Shown: one piece after another, positions 44,239 to 53,737 of the stretch | Layout of the letters: the number at the start of each line of letters is the position of its first letter | How positions within the stretch are numbered: the stretch's first letter is position 1 | DNA from: an uncultured Bacilli bacterium | Lineage (GTDB): Bacteria; Bacillota_I; Bacilli_A; RF39; UBA660 | Length of the DNA: 64,000 nucleotides | Direction of reading: 5' to 3' | NCBI GenBank assembly: GCA_934101645.1 | Contig: CAKORX010000004.1 | Span: 70,261-134,260, forward strand | Translations under genes and position numbers: made by a program | Notes under the pieces: model-generated | Databases searched by the model: none | What the model saw: only the letters and a program-made list of their open reading frames with translations | What the model was told of the DNA's origin: nothing

Positions 44239-44937
44239 TTATTCATTTAAATTTTTATTTATCACTAAAAATAAGCCAATACCTATAAAAAAAATACTAA
44301 ATATTTGATTTATTGATATAAAGACATTTGCATGGTTAATTCTTAAATAATCTAATAAAAACTTTGAAATTCCGCAGCAGACAAGAGTCCATCCAGCATT
44401 TACTCTATTTAATTTTTTATTTCTTATCCAAAAATATATTAAAATAAATACTATAGTTTCAAGAATTTGAACTGGAAAAAGTTTAACTCCTGCGGGTGCA
44501 AAATAAGAATAATTATATGAAATATTAAAAGGGCCATTATACTTAATTCCATAGCAACATCCAGTTAAAAAACATCCTATTTTGCCAGTAGCATACATAA
44601 TGGGAACTGAAGGCAAAACGCAGTAAAATAACTTATTAAAACTTTTTTTGTACTGCCTTGAAAAAATTAACAACATAATCACTATCCCAATTAAGGCTCC
44701 ATAAGAAGAAAATCCCACTTTTAATAAATCAAATACACCATTATATTTATAATAGTTAGTAAAAAAAGTAAAGTATTTTGCTCCAAAAATAGAACCTAAA
44801 AATATATATATCAGTAATCCAATTGTTTCATCTTTTGTTAAATTTATTTGTTTTGTATTTTTATAAATAACCTCTAATCCTATAATAAATGAACTAATGA
44901 TAAAAATGCCATATAAAGGTAATTTCGTATTAAACAT
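44239..44937 (-). CDS. Divergent Lgt-like (prolipoprotein diacylglyceryl transferase family) membrane protein
   Basis: 232 residues from MFNTKLPLYGIFI, chosen because it abuts the previous gene; an ATG 42 nt upstream would overlap it by 41 nt. About seven membrane spans. Lgt-type motifs: GFSSYGALIG where canonical Lgt has an HGG-type motif (the His is Tyr here), GKIGCFLTGCCYGI at the GRxxNFxNxE signature position, and LFPVQILE for the usual P-x-Q-x-x-E. The missing His and altered signature make it unlikely to be the housekeeping Lgt. It ends a three-gene unit with two zinc-ribbon membrane proteins. Confidence 0.7.
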   Translation of the reverse strand: MFNTKLPLYGIFIISSFIIGLEVIYKNTKQINLTKDETIGLLIYIFLGSIFGAKYFTFFTNYYKYNGVFDLLKVGFSSYGALIGIVIMLLIFSRQYKKSFNKLFYCVLPSVPIMYATGKIGCFLTGCCYGIKYNGPFNISYNYSYFAPAGVKLFPVQILETIVFILIYFWIRNKKLNRVNAGWTLVCCGISKFLLDYLRINHANVFISINQIFSIFFIGIGLFLVINKNLNE

Positions 44938-44938
44938 C

Positions 44939-45355
44939 TTAGTAATAGTCCCTATTAAAAATGCTACCACAAGTTGCAAATAAAAATATAATCCAAATTA
45001 TACTTATTATAATAATTCCAATTAATATACCAAATAATACCCTAATTATAATACTTTTATTTAATGTAATTCTTGCATATACTAAAGTTATAACTGACCC
45101 TAAAAGAAATAATGATGAAGTATTGCTAACAAAATTATTATTTTTTGATATATTTAAGTGTGCCACTAAATAAGCAATGGCATATAATGAAAATATTATA
45201 ATTACATATATAGTTTCTTTCCTTTTAAATTCTTTTATTTCTAGTTTTTTTTGTTTAACATCTATCCTTTTCTCAAAAACTTTTGCATGACATTTAGGAC
45301 ACTGTTTATCATTAGAATTTAACTTTTCTCCACAATTTCTACAATAATTATTCAT
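44939..45355 (-). CDS. Zinc-ribbon membrane protein (138 aa)
   Basis: N-terminal zinc ribbon MNNYCRNCGEKLNSNDKQCP with the second CxxC following (about 5-23). Then a basic linker and three membrane helices (about 47-65, 80-95, 104-127), ending in TCGSIFNRDYY. It overlaps the upstream zinc-ribbon gene by 8 nt and lies directly before the Lgt-like gene. The two zinc ribbons are near-identical in their first 12 residues, suggesting duplication of the N-terminal module. Confidence 0.7.
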   Translation of the reverse strand: MNNYCRNCGEKLNSNDKQCPKCHAKVFEKRIDVKQKKLEIKEFKRKETIYVIIIFSLYAIAYLVAHLNISKNNNFVSNTSSLFLLGSVITLVYARITLNKSIIIRVLFGILIGIIIISIIWIIFLFATCGSIFNRDYY

Positions 45356-45884
45356 TTATATTACCATCCTCATTTTCACCATAAATATTTTTACCTTTTA
45401 CAACATAAAACTCATTATTTTTGTTCACTAATGTTAATATAAATTTCTCACTATCTCCAGATATTTTAAAATAATATGCCTTACATTCACTTTTGTCTAA
45501 ATACTCATACTCATAACAATTTCTACCATCACACCCCATTAATGGATCAAACACACAATCTCCAGATATTATGCATTTACCAATATAGTCAAATTCTATG
45601 TTATAATTTTTATCATTATAATTATTTTTTATATAAGGATTTATATATTTTTTTTGTAATTTATTAATTTCCACTGCCTTTAATATTTCACTTGTTAAAT
45701 ATGAAGTACCTATACATAAAATTATTATTCCAAATACAATTAAAATTATTTTTTTTATCTTTTTCCATGTTTTAGATTCATATGCATAATTATTCGGCAA
45801 ATCAATTATAGGAGCATTACATTTTTTACATATTAAATCCTTTTTGCTTAGTTTTTCACCACAATTTGTACAATAATTATTCAA
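45348..45884 (-). CDS. Zinc-ribbon single-pass membrane protein (178 aa), TTG start
   Basis: TTG start chosen because AGGTAGGTG lies just upstream and the product then begins MNNYCTNCGEKL, matching the next gene's start. Zinc ribbon (about 5-22: CTNC and CKKC), membrane helix (about 40-60), then an extracytoplasmic ~110-residue domain with five cysteines (KCIISGDCVFDPLMGCDGRN, CYEYEYLDKSEC) that probably form disulfides. No family recognised. First gene of the three-gene unit. Confidence 0.65.
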   Translation of the reverse strand: MNNYCTNCGEKLSKKDLICKKCNAPIIDLPNNYAYESKTWKKIKKIILIVFGIIILCIGTSYLTSEILKAVEINKLQKKYINPYIKNNYNDKNYNIEFDYIGKCIISGDCVFDPLMGCDGRNCYEYEYLDKSECKAYYFKISGDSEKFILTLVNKNNEFYVVKGKNIYGENEDGNINE

Positions 45885-45980
45885 GTCACACCTACCTTTA
45901 TTATTAATTTGATTGTAACATATTTTCATTACTTATTAAATTATTTTTTTAAATATATTATATTATTTTTTAAGAAAATC

Positions 45981-46029
45981 AAAAACGGAAAAGCATACCA
46001 CTTTTCTTAAGAATAGGTACGTTTTTCCG
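45981..46029 (-). terminator. Intrinsic terminator of the hisS-gat operon
   Basis: CGGAAAAGCATACC (45986-45999) and GGTACGTTTTTCCG (46016-46029) form a long imperfect stem with a 16-nt loop. On the minus strand it is followed by T5. Confidence 0.75.
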
Positions 46030-46043
46030 CTTTATATATTTTT

Positions 46044-46205
46044 TTATTTTACAATTATTGATATAATGAATTTTCTTGCTATAAACATATTTTCATCTAA
46101 ACATATAAATTCGTCATCCAAAGATGTAACTACTCCCTTATATTGTGCTCCAAGATTACCAGTAAAATAAATAATTATAACTTTTTTGTTTAAAAATTTT
46201 TCCAT
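46044..46205 (-). CDS. Small (53 aa) beta-rich, possibly Sm-like protein at end of the gat operon
   Basis: Starts MEKFLNKKVIIIYFTG with Shine-Dalgarno AGAGGTGAT 3-5 nt before the ATG, and ends IISIIVK-TAA. The pattern hydrophobic strand, GNLGAQYKGVVTSLDDEFIC, then LDENMFIARKFIISI looks like the five-strand arrangement of Sm/LSm-type small barrels (inference only). It lies 39 nt after gatB on the same strand and before the operon terminator, so it is the seventh gene of the operon. Confidence 0.65.
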   Translation of the reverse strand: MEKFLNKKVIIIYFTGNLGAQYKGVVTSLDDEFICLDENMFIARKFIISIIVK

Positions 46206-46244
46206 TTAATCACCTCTAATCAGAATTTTAACATATATACATTA

Positions 46245-47660
46245 CTAATCAAGTTTTTTATGAAGAAGTTTTTTTGTAATAATTGGGTTTGCTTTACCCC
46301 TTGTTTCTTTCATAACTTGACCTACAAAGAAATCAAAAATATTTGTTCTACCATTCTTATATTCCGAAATTTCGTTTTCATGTAATGAAAGTATATTATC
46401 AATAATATTTTCAATTAGGCCTTCATCATTTACTTGAGCATTTTCTTTAGAAATAAAGTTTTTAGGTTCTTTTTCTTCCTCTAAAGATTTATAGAAAACT
46501 TCTTTTACTTGTTTTGAGGATAAAATTCCACTTTCTTTAGCATCATTAATTTGTTTTAAATATTCTGGTTTTAAATAAAAATCACTAATATTAATATCTT
46601 TTTCATTTATATAGGAAGTAATTATTCCATTAATATAGTTTGCAGCGTCACTTGACTTAATTCCTACATTCACACATTTTTCAAAGTAATTTGCAATATT
46701 AATATCTTTAATTAGTATATTTGCATTATATTCATCAATACCTAAATTATTTATATAATTTTCCTTACGTTCATCTGCTAAAACAGGAATGTTTTTCTTT
46801 ACATCTTGAATAAACTCTTCAGTTATCTCATAAGGTGGAATATTAGGTTCTACAAAATATTTGTAATCAATTGCATCTGCTTTACTACGCATATGAACTG
46901 TTGTTCCACTTGCTTCATCAAATCTACGAGTTTCTTGGTATAACTCCTTTTTATTTGCAAGAGCCTCAAGTTGTCTTTTTTCTTCATATAAAATTGCAAG
47001 TTTAACATTTGCTAAGCTATTAACGTTTTTAATTTCTACTTTCGGTGTAATATAGTTTCCATTATCATCCATAAGATTTACATTAACATCACATCTTATT
47101 TGGCCTTTTTTTGTATCTGCCTCAGAAATGCCTGTATACTTATAAATTCTACACATCGTTTCTAAAAATGCTATTGCCTCATCTGCTGAATGCATACATG
47201 GTGCAGTAACAGTTTCAAGAAGTGGTACGCCTGCCCTATTATAATCAATAAGAGAAAAAGATTCTAAATGATCAAGAGCAGCAGCATCTTCCTCTAAATG
47301 GATATCTAAAATTTCTACATTAAATTTATTGCCATTAAGTGATACTTCTAAGTTTCCGTTAATACCAACAGGCCTAGTATTTTGAGTTATTTGATAGCCC
47401 TTTGGAAGATCTGGATAATAATAATTTTTTCTATCAAAAAGCATATATTTGGCAACATCACATTTTAATATTAAAGCCATTTCTACAGCTTTTTTTACAC
47501 ATTCTGCATTTAATGATGGCATAAATCCAGGAAAAGCTAAATCAATTTCATTTATATTAACGTTAGCCATTTTATTGTACACATTAGATGATGGTGAAAA
47601 TACTTTTGTTTCACTTTTCATCTCAGCATGCATTTCAAGGCCTACAACTAATTTAGTCAT
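46245..47660 (-). CDS. gatB: Asp/Glu-tRNA amidotransferase subunit B
   Basis: 471 residues. Kinase-like subunit that phosphorylates and amidates misacylated tRNA. Starts KLVVGLEMHAEMKSETKVF, DLAFPGFMPSLNAECV, DRKNYYYPDLPKGYQITQ, LEEDAAALDH, DYNRAGVPLLE, GQIRCDVNVNL and C-terminal YqeY-like tail with VGQVMKETRGKANPIITKKL. Shine-Dalgarno GGAGGAAA. It overlaps gatA by 8 nt. Confidence 0.97.
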   Translation of the reverse strand: MTKLVVGLEMHAEMKSETKVFSPSSNVYNKMANVNINEIDLAFPGFMPSLNAECVKKAVEMALILKCDVAKYMLFDRKNYYYPDLPKGYQITQNTRPVGINGNLEVSLNGNKFNVEILDIHLEEDAAALDHLESFSLIDYNRAGVPLLETVTAPCMHSADEAIAFLETMCRIYKYTGISEADTKKGQIRCDVNVNLMDDNGNYITPKVEIKNVNSLANVKLAILYEEKRQLEALANKKELYQETRRFDEASGTTVHMRSKADAIDYKYFVEPNIPPYEITEEFIQDVKKNIPVLADERKENYINNLGIDEYNANILIKDINIANYFEKCVNVGIKSSDAANYINGIITSYINEKDINISDFYLKPEYLKQINDAKESGILSSKQVKEVFYKSLEEEKEPKNFISKENAQVNDEGLIENIIDNILSLHENEISEYKNGRTNIFDFFVGQVMKETRGKANPIITKKLLHKKLD

Positions 47661-49086
47661 GGATTTCCTCCTTAATAACTTTTTCTATATCATTTGCAAT
47701 TGCAAGCATGTAACTATCATTTTTATATCCTGATGTGATATTTATTCCAACAGGCATACCATTAAGTTTATTATATGGAAGTGTTATTGATGGATAGCCA
47801 CCAAAATTTCCTATTACTAAATGGTTATCAAGTACATTTTCATCTTTGCCCATTTCATCAGTAGTATCACAAATCTTTGGTGCAATATCACTTTGTGCCG
47901 GAAGAATTAGTCCATCATATTTATTAAATAATTCATTAAACATATTTACTACAATTCTTCTTACTTTTTTTGCATTTATAAAATATTTTTCTTGATTTTC
48001 TTTTTGTAAAATAAATGATCCAATTACAAATCTTCTTTTGATAAGTGAAGAAAAGTTTTTAGTTCTAAAATTTTTAATTACATCTAAAGCATTCTCTCCA
48101 TTTTCACGATGACCAAAGCTAATTCCTGTAAGATTTGAATCATTTGAAGTTGCTTCAGCACATGATATTGATGTATAAACTGGTTTTAATGCTTTTAAAA
48201 GTGTTTCATCAATACTTTCTTCATAAATTTCGTATCCACGGGATTTTAGTGTATTTAAAAGATTTTTAAAGCCCTTAATTATTTTTAAAGTATTAGGATT
48301 TGTATATTTTGACTCGTCAATTATTTCTTTAATATAAAATAATTTTTTACTTTTAAGTTTTTCAAAATCATCAGTTAAATTTATTTCATCCATATCTCTA
48401 ATTGAAGTCATATCTTTTTCATCAAAACCCTTGATTTCATTTACAACGGTAGCGGCATCAAGAGTTGAATTTGTGATAACGCCTATGGTATCAAGTGATG
48501 AAGCAAAAGCAAAAAGACCATATCTACTTATAAGACCATAACTTGGTTTGTATCCTACCACACCAGTATAGGCTGCAGGTTTTCTAATTGAATCTCCAGT
48601 ATCTGTTCCAATTGCAAAAGGCACAGTTTTTGTTGCTACAGCAACAGTGCTTCCGGCAGAAGATCCAGCAGTAATTCTTTCTTCATCAAAAGGATTTTTA
48701 ACTATGCCGGCATTTCCTGTAAGACCAGTTCCACCCATGGCAAGTTCATCCATGTTTGTTTTTCCTATCATTATTGCACCAGCTTTTTTTAATTTTTCAT
48801 AAACAGTTGCATCATAAATAGGTACATAATCTTTTAAAGTATTAGAGCATGCTGTAGTTCTAATTCCATTTGTAGAAATATTATCCTTCATTGCATAAGG
48901 AATTCCTGATAAAACGCTTGTCATATTATTTTCTTCATCAGGTGATAAAACTAAATTATAAGCATTATATTTGTTATTTATTTCGTTAATTTTATTTTTT
49001 GAATAATCAATAAGTTCTTTTGAAGTAATCTTCTTATTTACTAAATCGTCATGTAAATCTATAATATTTTTATCATAAAAATTCAT
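47653..49086 (-). CDS. gatA: Asp/Glu-tRNA amidotransferase subunit A
   Basis: 477 residues. Amidase that releases ammonia from Gln. Catalytic Lys in PYAMKDNIST (about 62), Ser-cisSer in AGSSAGSTVAVA and GTDTGDSIRKPAAYTGVVGY. The usual TGGSIR reads TGDSIR, leaving the nucleophilic Ser. Its ATG overlaps the gatC stop by one base (TAATG type), so subunits A and C are translated in a coupled fashion. Confidence 0.97.
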   Translation of the reverse strand: MNFYDKNIIDLHDDLVNKKITSKELIDYSKNKINEINNKYNAYNLVLSPDEENNMTSVLSGIPYAMKDNISTNGIRTTACSNTLKDYVPIYDATVYEKLKKAGAIMIGKTNMDELAMGGTGLTGNAGIVKNPFDEERITAGSSAGSTVAVATKTVPFAIGTDTGDSIRKPAAYTGVVGYKPSYGLISRYGLFAFASSLDTIGVITNSTLDAATVVNEIKGFDEKDMTSIRDMDEINLTDDFEKLKSKKLFYIKEIIDESKYTNPNTLKIIKGFKNLLNTLKSRGYEIYEESIDETLLKALKPVYTSISCAEATSNDSNLTGISFGHRENGENALDVIKNFRTKNFSSLIKRRFVIGSFILQKENQEKYFINAKKVRRIVVNMFNELFNKYDGLILPAQSDIAPKICDTTDEMGKDENVLDNHLVIGNFGGYPSITLPYNKLNGMPVGINITSGYKNDSYMLAIANDIEKVIKEEIHD

Positions 49087-49376
49087 TACTTCACCACCCT
49101 AACAATTTCAACTTCTCTATCAATATAATCATCACAATTTTTAAGTGCATCATCAATATCAATCATTCTAAGGGTTTTACCATCACGAATTTTTTTAGTT
49201 TCTAAATCCTGAGGAAAATGTAAAGGAGTAACATTTTCTAACCCCTTTACATCATTTATTTTAGCCATATTATCATTTATAACATCAAATTCCTTTACTA
49301 AAAGATTAGTTCCTTCATCGCTAAGTCCTATTAAAAGTTTATCAGCATAATCATTTATTATGTCTTTAGTAAACAT
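49086..49376 (-). CDS. gatC: Asp/Glu-tRNA amidotransferase subunit C
   Basis: 96 residues, normal size for this belt-like stabilising subunit. It has the conserved ENVTPLHFPQ and the C-terminal LRMIDIDDALKNC region. It overlaps both aspS and gatA by single bases. Confidence 0.92.
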   Translation of the reverse strand: MFTKDIINDYADKLLIGLSDEGTNLLVKEFDVINDNMAKINDVKGLENVTPLHFPQDLETKKIRDGKTLRMIDIDDALKNCDDYIDREVEIVRVVK

Positions 49377-51118
49377 TATTTTTCCTCCGTAATAGTAATT
49401 CCTAATTCCTTTAATTGCTTTTCAGTAAGTGTATTTGGGCTACCCATCAAAAGATCCATTCCTTGTACATTTGGTGGGAATACTTGAACTTCACGAAGAT
49501 TTTCTTCATCAGTAAGAAGCATTACAATTCTATCAATTCCTGGAGCCATTCCAGCATGAGGTGGAGCACCAAAAGTAAAGGCTGTATAAAGACTTCTGAA
49601 TTTATCCTTTACAGTATCTTCATCATATCCAGCAATTTCAAAAGCTTTTTTCATAATATCAATATCATGATTCCTTACAGCACCTGAGGCCATTTCATTA
49701 CCATTACAAACAAAATCATATTGATAAGCAACAATATCTCCAGGGTTCATATTATTTAAAGCATCAATTCCCCCTTGTGGCATACTAAATGGATTATGAC
49801 CAAAATCCCATTTTTTATCTTCTTCGTTATATTCGTAAAATGGAAAATCATTAACAATACAAAATTCATAACGATTATGATCTATTAGTTCAAGTTCTTC
49901 ACCTAAATAATTTCTTAAAAGTCCTGCAACTTTGATAATGTGTTCATCACCTGCAAGAATAAATAAAACATCATTATCCTCTAAAGTAAATCTTTCACTT
50001 AATAAATTTATTTCTTCAGATGATAAGAATTTTAATATAGCACTTTTAATTTCTCCATCTTGTTTTTTCAAATATGCAAGGCCACTAGCACCTTTGGATT
50101 TAACAAACTCCTCCAAGTGTTTAAACCAAGAATTACTTTTAGAAACATTTTTACATTTAATGCATCTAACTATTTTTCCTTTAAATCCGGCAAAATCACT
50201 TTTTTCAAATATATCTGAGGCATCCTCAATAATAAGTGGATTTCTTAAATCTGGTTTATCACAACCATATTTTAGCATTGCTTCTTTAAATGGAATTCTT
50301 TTAAATGGAATAGGTGAAACATATTTATCAGTAAAGTTTTTAAACGTATTATAAAATACTTTCTCCCCTACTTCATACACGTCTTCATCTGTTGCAAAAC
50401 TCATTTCAAAGTCTAATTGATAAAACTCTAAAGTTCTATCTGCACGGCAATCCTCATCACGAAAACATGGTGCAATTTGAAAATATCTATTAAAGCCAGA
50501 TACCATTAAAAGTTGCTTATATATTTGAGGTGCTTGAGGAAGTGCGTAGAACTTCCCATGATAATTTCTTGAAGGAATTACAAAGTCCCTTGCTCCTTCT
50601 GGAGAAGATCCAGTTATTATTGGAGTGGTAATTTCTGTAAAATCCATTTCTTTCATAGTTTTACGAATAAAATCTACAACTTTACTACGAAAAACTATTT
50701 TATCATGCACTAAACTATTTCTTAAATCTAAATAACGATACTTAAGTCTTGTTTCTTCACTAGTTTCTTTACTATGAGCTATTTCAAATGGAAGAGTATT
50801 AACACATTTTCCTAATATTTCAATATTTTCTAAAACTATTTCAATTTCTCCAGTTTTCATATTAGGATTAACATTACCACTTCTTCTTTGAACTTTTCCG
50901 GTAACTGTGGCACTACTTTCTCTTGTAATATTTGCAAATTTCTCAGTATCTTCACTAATTATTTGTACAATGCCAGTTTCATCTCTTAAAGTAATAAATA
51001 CTAGACTCCCTAAATTTCTAATTGAATTAATCCAACCAGCAACTTTTACAGTTTTGCCTTCATCTTGTGCAGTAATTTCACCACAGTATTTATTACGATA
51101 TATATTATTACTATTCAT
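49376..51118 (-). CDS. aspS: Aspartyl-tRNA synthetase
   Basis: 580 residues, bacterial type with the GAD insertion. N-terminal OB domain (GWINSIRNLGSLVFITLRDE), motif 2 CFRDEDCRADRTLEFYQLDF, GAD domain about 285-400, FGHNPFSMP, and motif 3 GAPPHAGMAPGIDRIVMLL. Full AspRS/AsnRS/GatCAB presence suggests GatCAB here mainly serves Gln-tRNA, or Asn-tRNA redundantly. It lies 12 nt after asnS. Confidence 0.96.
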   Translation of the reverse strand: MNSNNIYRNKYCGEITAQDEGKTVKVAGWINSIRNLGSLVFITLRDETGIVQIISEDTEKFANITRESSATVTGKVQRRSGNVNPNMKTGEIEIVLENIEILGKCVNTLPFEIAHSKETSEETRLKYRYLDLRNSLVHDKIVFRSKVVDFIRKTMKEMDFTEITTPIITGSSPEGARDFVIPSRNYHGKFYALPQAPQIYKQLLMVSGFNRYFQIAPCFRDEDCRADRTLEFYQLDFEMSFATDEDVYEVGEKVFYNTFKNFTDKYVSPIPFKRIPFKEAMLKYGCDKPDLRNPLIIEDASDIFEKSDFAGFKGKIVRCIKCKNVSKSNSWFKHLEEFVKSKGASGLAYLKKQDGEIKSAILKFLSSEEINLLSERFTLEDNDVLFILAGDEHIIKVAGLLRNYLGEELELIDHNRYEFCIVNDFPFYEYNEEDKKWDFGHNPFSMPQGGIDALNNMNPGDIVAYQYDFVCNGNEMASGAVRNHDIDIMKKAFEIAGYDEDTVKDKFRSLYTAFTFGAPPHAGMAPGIDRIVMLLTDEENLREVQVFPPNVQGMDLLMGSPNTLTEKQLKELGITITEEK

Positions 51119-51130
51119 AATTTTTCCTTT

Positions 51131-52486
51131 CTAAAATTCACAATTTTTTGTTGTTCTTGGGAATAAAATAACATCACGAATATTATCTACTCCTGTAAGA
51201 TAAATAATAAGTCTTTCAAATCCCATTCCAAATCCTGAATGAACACATGAACCAAATCTTCTTAAATTTAAATACCATTTCATACTTTCAGTATCCATAT
51301 TAAGTTCTTTCATACGAGAAAGTAATTTATCATAATTTTCTTCTCTTTGACTTCCACCCATTAGTTCACCTGCTTCAGGTACTTCTAAGTCAACTGCAGC
51401 AACAGTTTTTCCATCTGGATTTTGTTTCATATAAAAGGCTTTAATATCTTTAGGCCAATTATATATAAATACTGGTCCATTAAAATGTTCTGTAATATAT
51501 TTTTCGTGCTCTTTTGCTATATCTTCACCATATTTTGGTTCAAATTCAAATTTTTTACCACTTTCAAGGAGAATTTTAATACATTCTTCATGGGTTATTC
51601 TTGTAAATTTTGAATTTACTAAATTTGTAAGTTTTTGAATTAAACCTTTTTCTACAAAACTATCTAAAAATTTCATTTCATCTACAGCATTATCTAAAAC
51701 ATATTTAACTACATATTTAAGCATATCTTCCATAATGCACATATCTTCGTTAAGATCAGCAAAAGCGATTTCTGGTTCAATCATCCAAAATTCTGCAGCA
51801 TGAGTTTTTGTATTACTTTCTTCAGCTCTAAATGTAGGACCAAATGTATATACTTTTTTATATGCAAGAGCACATGTTTCTGCTTGAAGCTGTCCAGATA
51901 CCGTAAGGGATGCTTTTTTTCCGAAAAAATCTTTAGTATAATCTGGCTTGCTACCTAAATCTAAAGTTGTTACTTGAAACATTTGACCAGCACCTTCACA
52001 ATCGCTTGCGGTAATTATTGGCGTATGAACATATACATAATTATGTTTTCTAAAATAATCGTGAATTGCATAAGCCGCTAAACTTCTTACTCTAAATACT
52101 GCGGTAAAAAGATTTGTACGAGGTCTTAAATATGCTTGTTCTCTTAAAAACTCTCTTGTATGTCTTTTTGGTTGAATTGGATAGTCCTCTGGACATGATG
52201 ATAAAATTTCAATGCTTTTAGCTTTAATTTCAAAGTCATCTTTGCCTTCAGATGCAGTAATAGTTCCATTAACCTTTATCGCAGAACAAATAAGTAGTTT
52301 AGATATTTCTTCAAAATTATCTAAATTTTTATCATATACAACTTGAATACCATTTTGAGTCGTTCCATCGTTAAATAAAATAAAACCAAATTCTTTCTGT
52401 GGACGATGGTTTTTAATCCAACCGCTTATTTCTACATCTTTTCCTTCATAATTTTTAATTTCTTTTAATAAATCTACTAAATCCAT
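51131..52486 (-). CDS. asnS: Asparaginyl-tRNA synthetase
   Basis: 451 residues. OB-fold domain (VEISGWIKNHRPQKEFGFIL), HTPIITASDCEGAGQMFQVT, motif 2 FGPTFRAEESNTKTHAAEFW, GELMGGSQREENYD and motif 3 GFGMGFERLIIYLTG. These are AsnRS rather than AspRS signatures. It begins at the base after the hisS stop, so the two are coupled. Confidence 0.96.
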   Translation of the reverse strand: MDLVDLLKEIKNYEGKDVEISGWIKNHRPQKEFGFILFNDGTTQNGIQVVYDKNLDNFEEISKLLICSAIKVNGTITASEGKDDFEIKAKSIEILSSCPEDYPIQPKRHTREFLREQAYLRPRTNLFTAVFRVRSLAAYAIHDYFRKHNYVYVHTPIITASDCEGAGQMFQVTTLDLGSKPDYTKDFFGKKASLTVSGQLQAETCALAYKKVYTFGPTFRAEESNTKTHAAEFWMIEPEIAFADLNEDMCIMEDMLKYVVKYVLDNAVDEMKFLDSFVEKGLIQKLTNLVNSKFTRITHEECIKILLESGKKFEFEPKYGEDIAKEHEKYITEHFNGPVFIYNWPKDIKAFYMKQNPDGKTVAAVDLEVPEAGELMGGSQREENYDKLLSRMKELNMDTESMKWYLNLRRFGSCVHSGFGMGFERLIIYLTGVDNIRDVILFPRTTKNCEF

Positions 52487-53719
52487 TTATATCACTCCTA
52501 AAACATAATCTATAATTTCATCTTCAGGTACTTTTACTTCTTCTTTAGTAACATTATCCTTAACAGTAATTAGCCCTTTAGATAAATCTTCACTATTTAA
52601 AATAATTAAATTTTTTGCCCCCATATTATCGGCTTCTTTAAACTGAGCTTTTAAACTCTTATTCAAAAGATTTGTTTCACACATAATATTATTTAATCTC
52701 AAATCTTGAGTAAGTATATTTGCTTTCATTTTTTCTTCATCGTTAACACACATTATATATACGTCAAGATTATCATTTTTTATATCTGCCATTTCATTTA
52801 TGATTCTTTCTATTCCACAGGCGAAACCTACGCATGGAACTTCAGGACCACCTAAAGTACTTACTAAGTGGTTGTATCTTCCACCACCACCTAAAGCTAA
52901 TGAATCATTAAGTTTTAATTCATAAACCATATAATCGTAGTAGTCAAGTCCACGAACTAAAGTATTATCAACCTCATAATCCACATCTAAATAATCCAAA
53001 TATGAAAGAACTTTATTAAATCTTTCTTCACTTTCTTTAGATTGATAGTCTAAAATACTTGGAGCATTTTTTAAAATTTTGCTTTCATCATCAACTTTAC
53101 AATCAAGTATTCTAAGTGGATTAATATTAATTCTATTTTGGCAATCTTCACATAAATCATTTATATGTGGTTTTAAATAATCAACTAAAGCTTTTTTATA
53201 ATTTTCTCTATCTTTTAAAGAACCTAAATTATTAATTTTAACAGTAACATCTAAACCAAGTTCTTTTAAAATATTATAACTTAGAGAAATAACTTCAGCA
53301 TCCATTAGTGGATCATCTGAGCCCATGCATTCAACACCAAATTGGGTAAATTCACGATTTCTACCAAGCCCAGGTCTTTCATAACGATACATAGTACCTA
53401 CATAATATTTTTTTACCACACTACTTTGATTACCATATAATTTATCCTCGATAAAATTTCTAACCACTCCAGCAGTACCTTCAGGTCTTAAAGTAAAATT
53501 CCTTCCTCCTCTATCCGTAAAATCATAAGTTTCCTTTTGTACAATATCCGCACTTTCTCCAACACTTCTTTTAAATAAATCACTACTTTCAAAAAGTGGA
53601 GTTCTAATATATTTATAATTATATATTTTTGCGTAAGCGTTTACTACAGAAACTATTTTTTGGTACTTTAATGCACTTTCATCAGTCAAATCATAGCATC
53701 CTTTTGGTTTTGTAATCAT
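52487..53719 (-). CDS. hisS: Histidyl-tRNA synthetase with atypical motif-2 loop
   Basis: 410 residues from MITKPKGCYDL, preceded by AAGGAGG. Class II HisRS: KETYDFTDRGGRNFTLRPEG, motif 2 region YRYERPGLGRNREFTQFGVE, RGLDYYDYMVYEL, motif 3 GGGRYNHL and PCVGFACGIERI, then the anticodon-binding domain (about 320-410). In B. subtilis and E. coli the motif-2 loop reads RPQxGR(F/Y)RQF; here it reads RPGLGRNREF, so the Gln that contacts the G-1:C73 end of tRNA-His is Gly. It is the first gene behind a T-box leader. Confidence 0.95.
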   Translation of the reverse strand: MITKPKGCYDLTDESALKYQKIVSVVNAYAKIYNYKYIRTPLFESSDLFKRSVGESADIVQKETYDFTDRGGRNFTLRPEGTAGVVRNFIEDKLYGNQSSVVKKYYVGTMYRYERPGLGRNREFTQFGVECMGSDDPLMDAEVISLSYNILKELGLDVTVKINNLGSLKDRENYKKALVDYLKPHINDLCEDCQNRININPLRILDCKVDDESKILKNAPSILDYQSKESEERFNKVLSYLDYLDVDYEVDNTLVRGLDYYDYMVYELKLNDSLALGGGGRYNHLVSTLGGPEVPCVGFACGIERIINEMADIKNDNLDVYIMCVNDEEKMKANILTQDLRLNNIMCETNLLNKSLKAQFKEADNMGAKNLIILNSEDLSKGLITVKDNVTKEEVKVPEDEIIDYVLGVI

Positions 53720-53737
53720 ATAAATCCTCCTTCTTAA

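Noticed and set aside
47653..49086. GatA inactivated by the TGGSIR to TGDSIR change
   Set aside because: The Lys, cis-Ser and nucleophilic Ser positions remain and the operon is intact, so a neutral substitution is more likely than loss of function.
49932..50354. A 140-codon plus-strand frame opposite aspS
   Set aside because: Lies wholly antisense to a confident aspS with intact motifs, has no Shine-Dalgarno and a composition typical of a complementary shadow.
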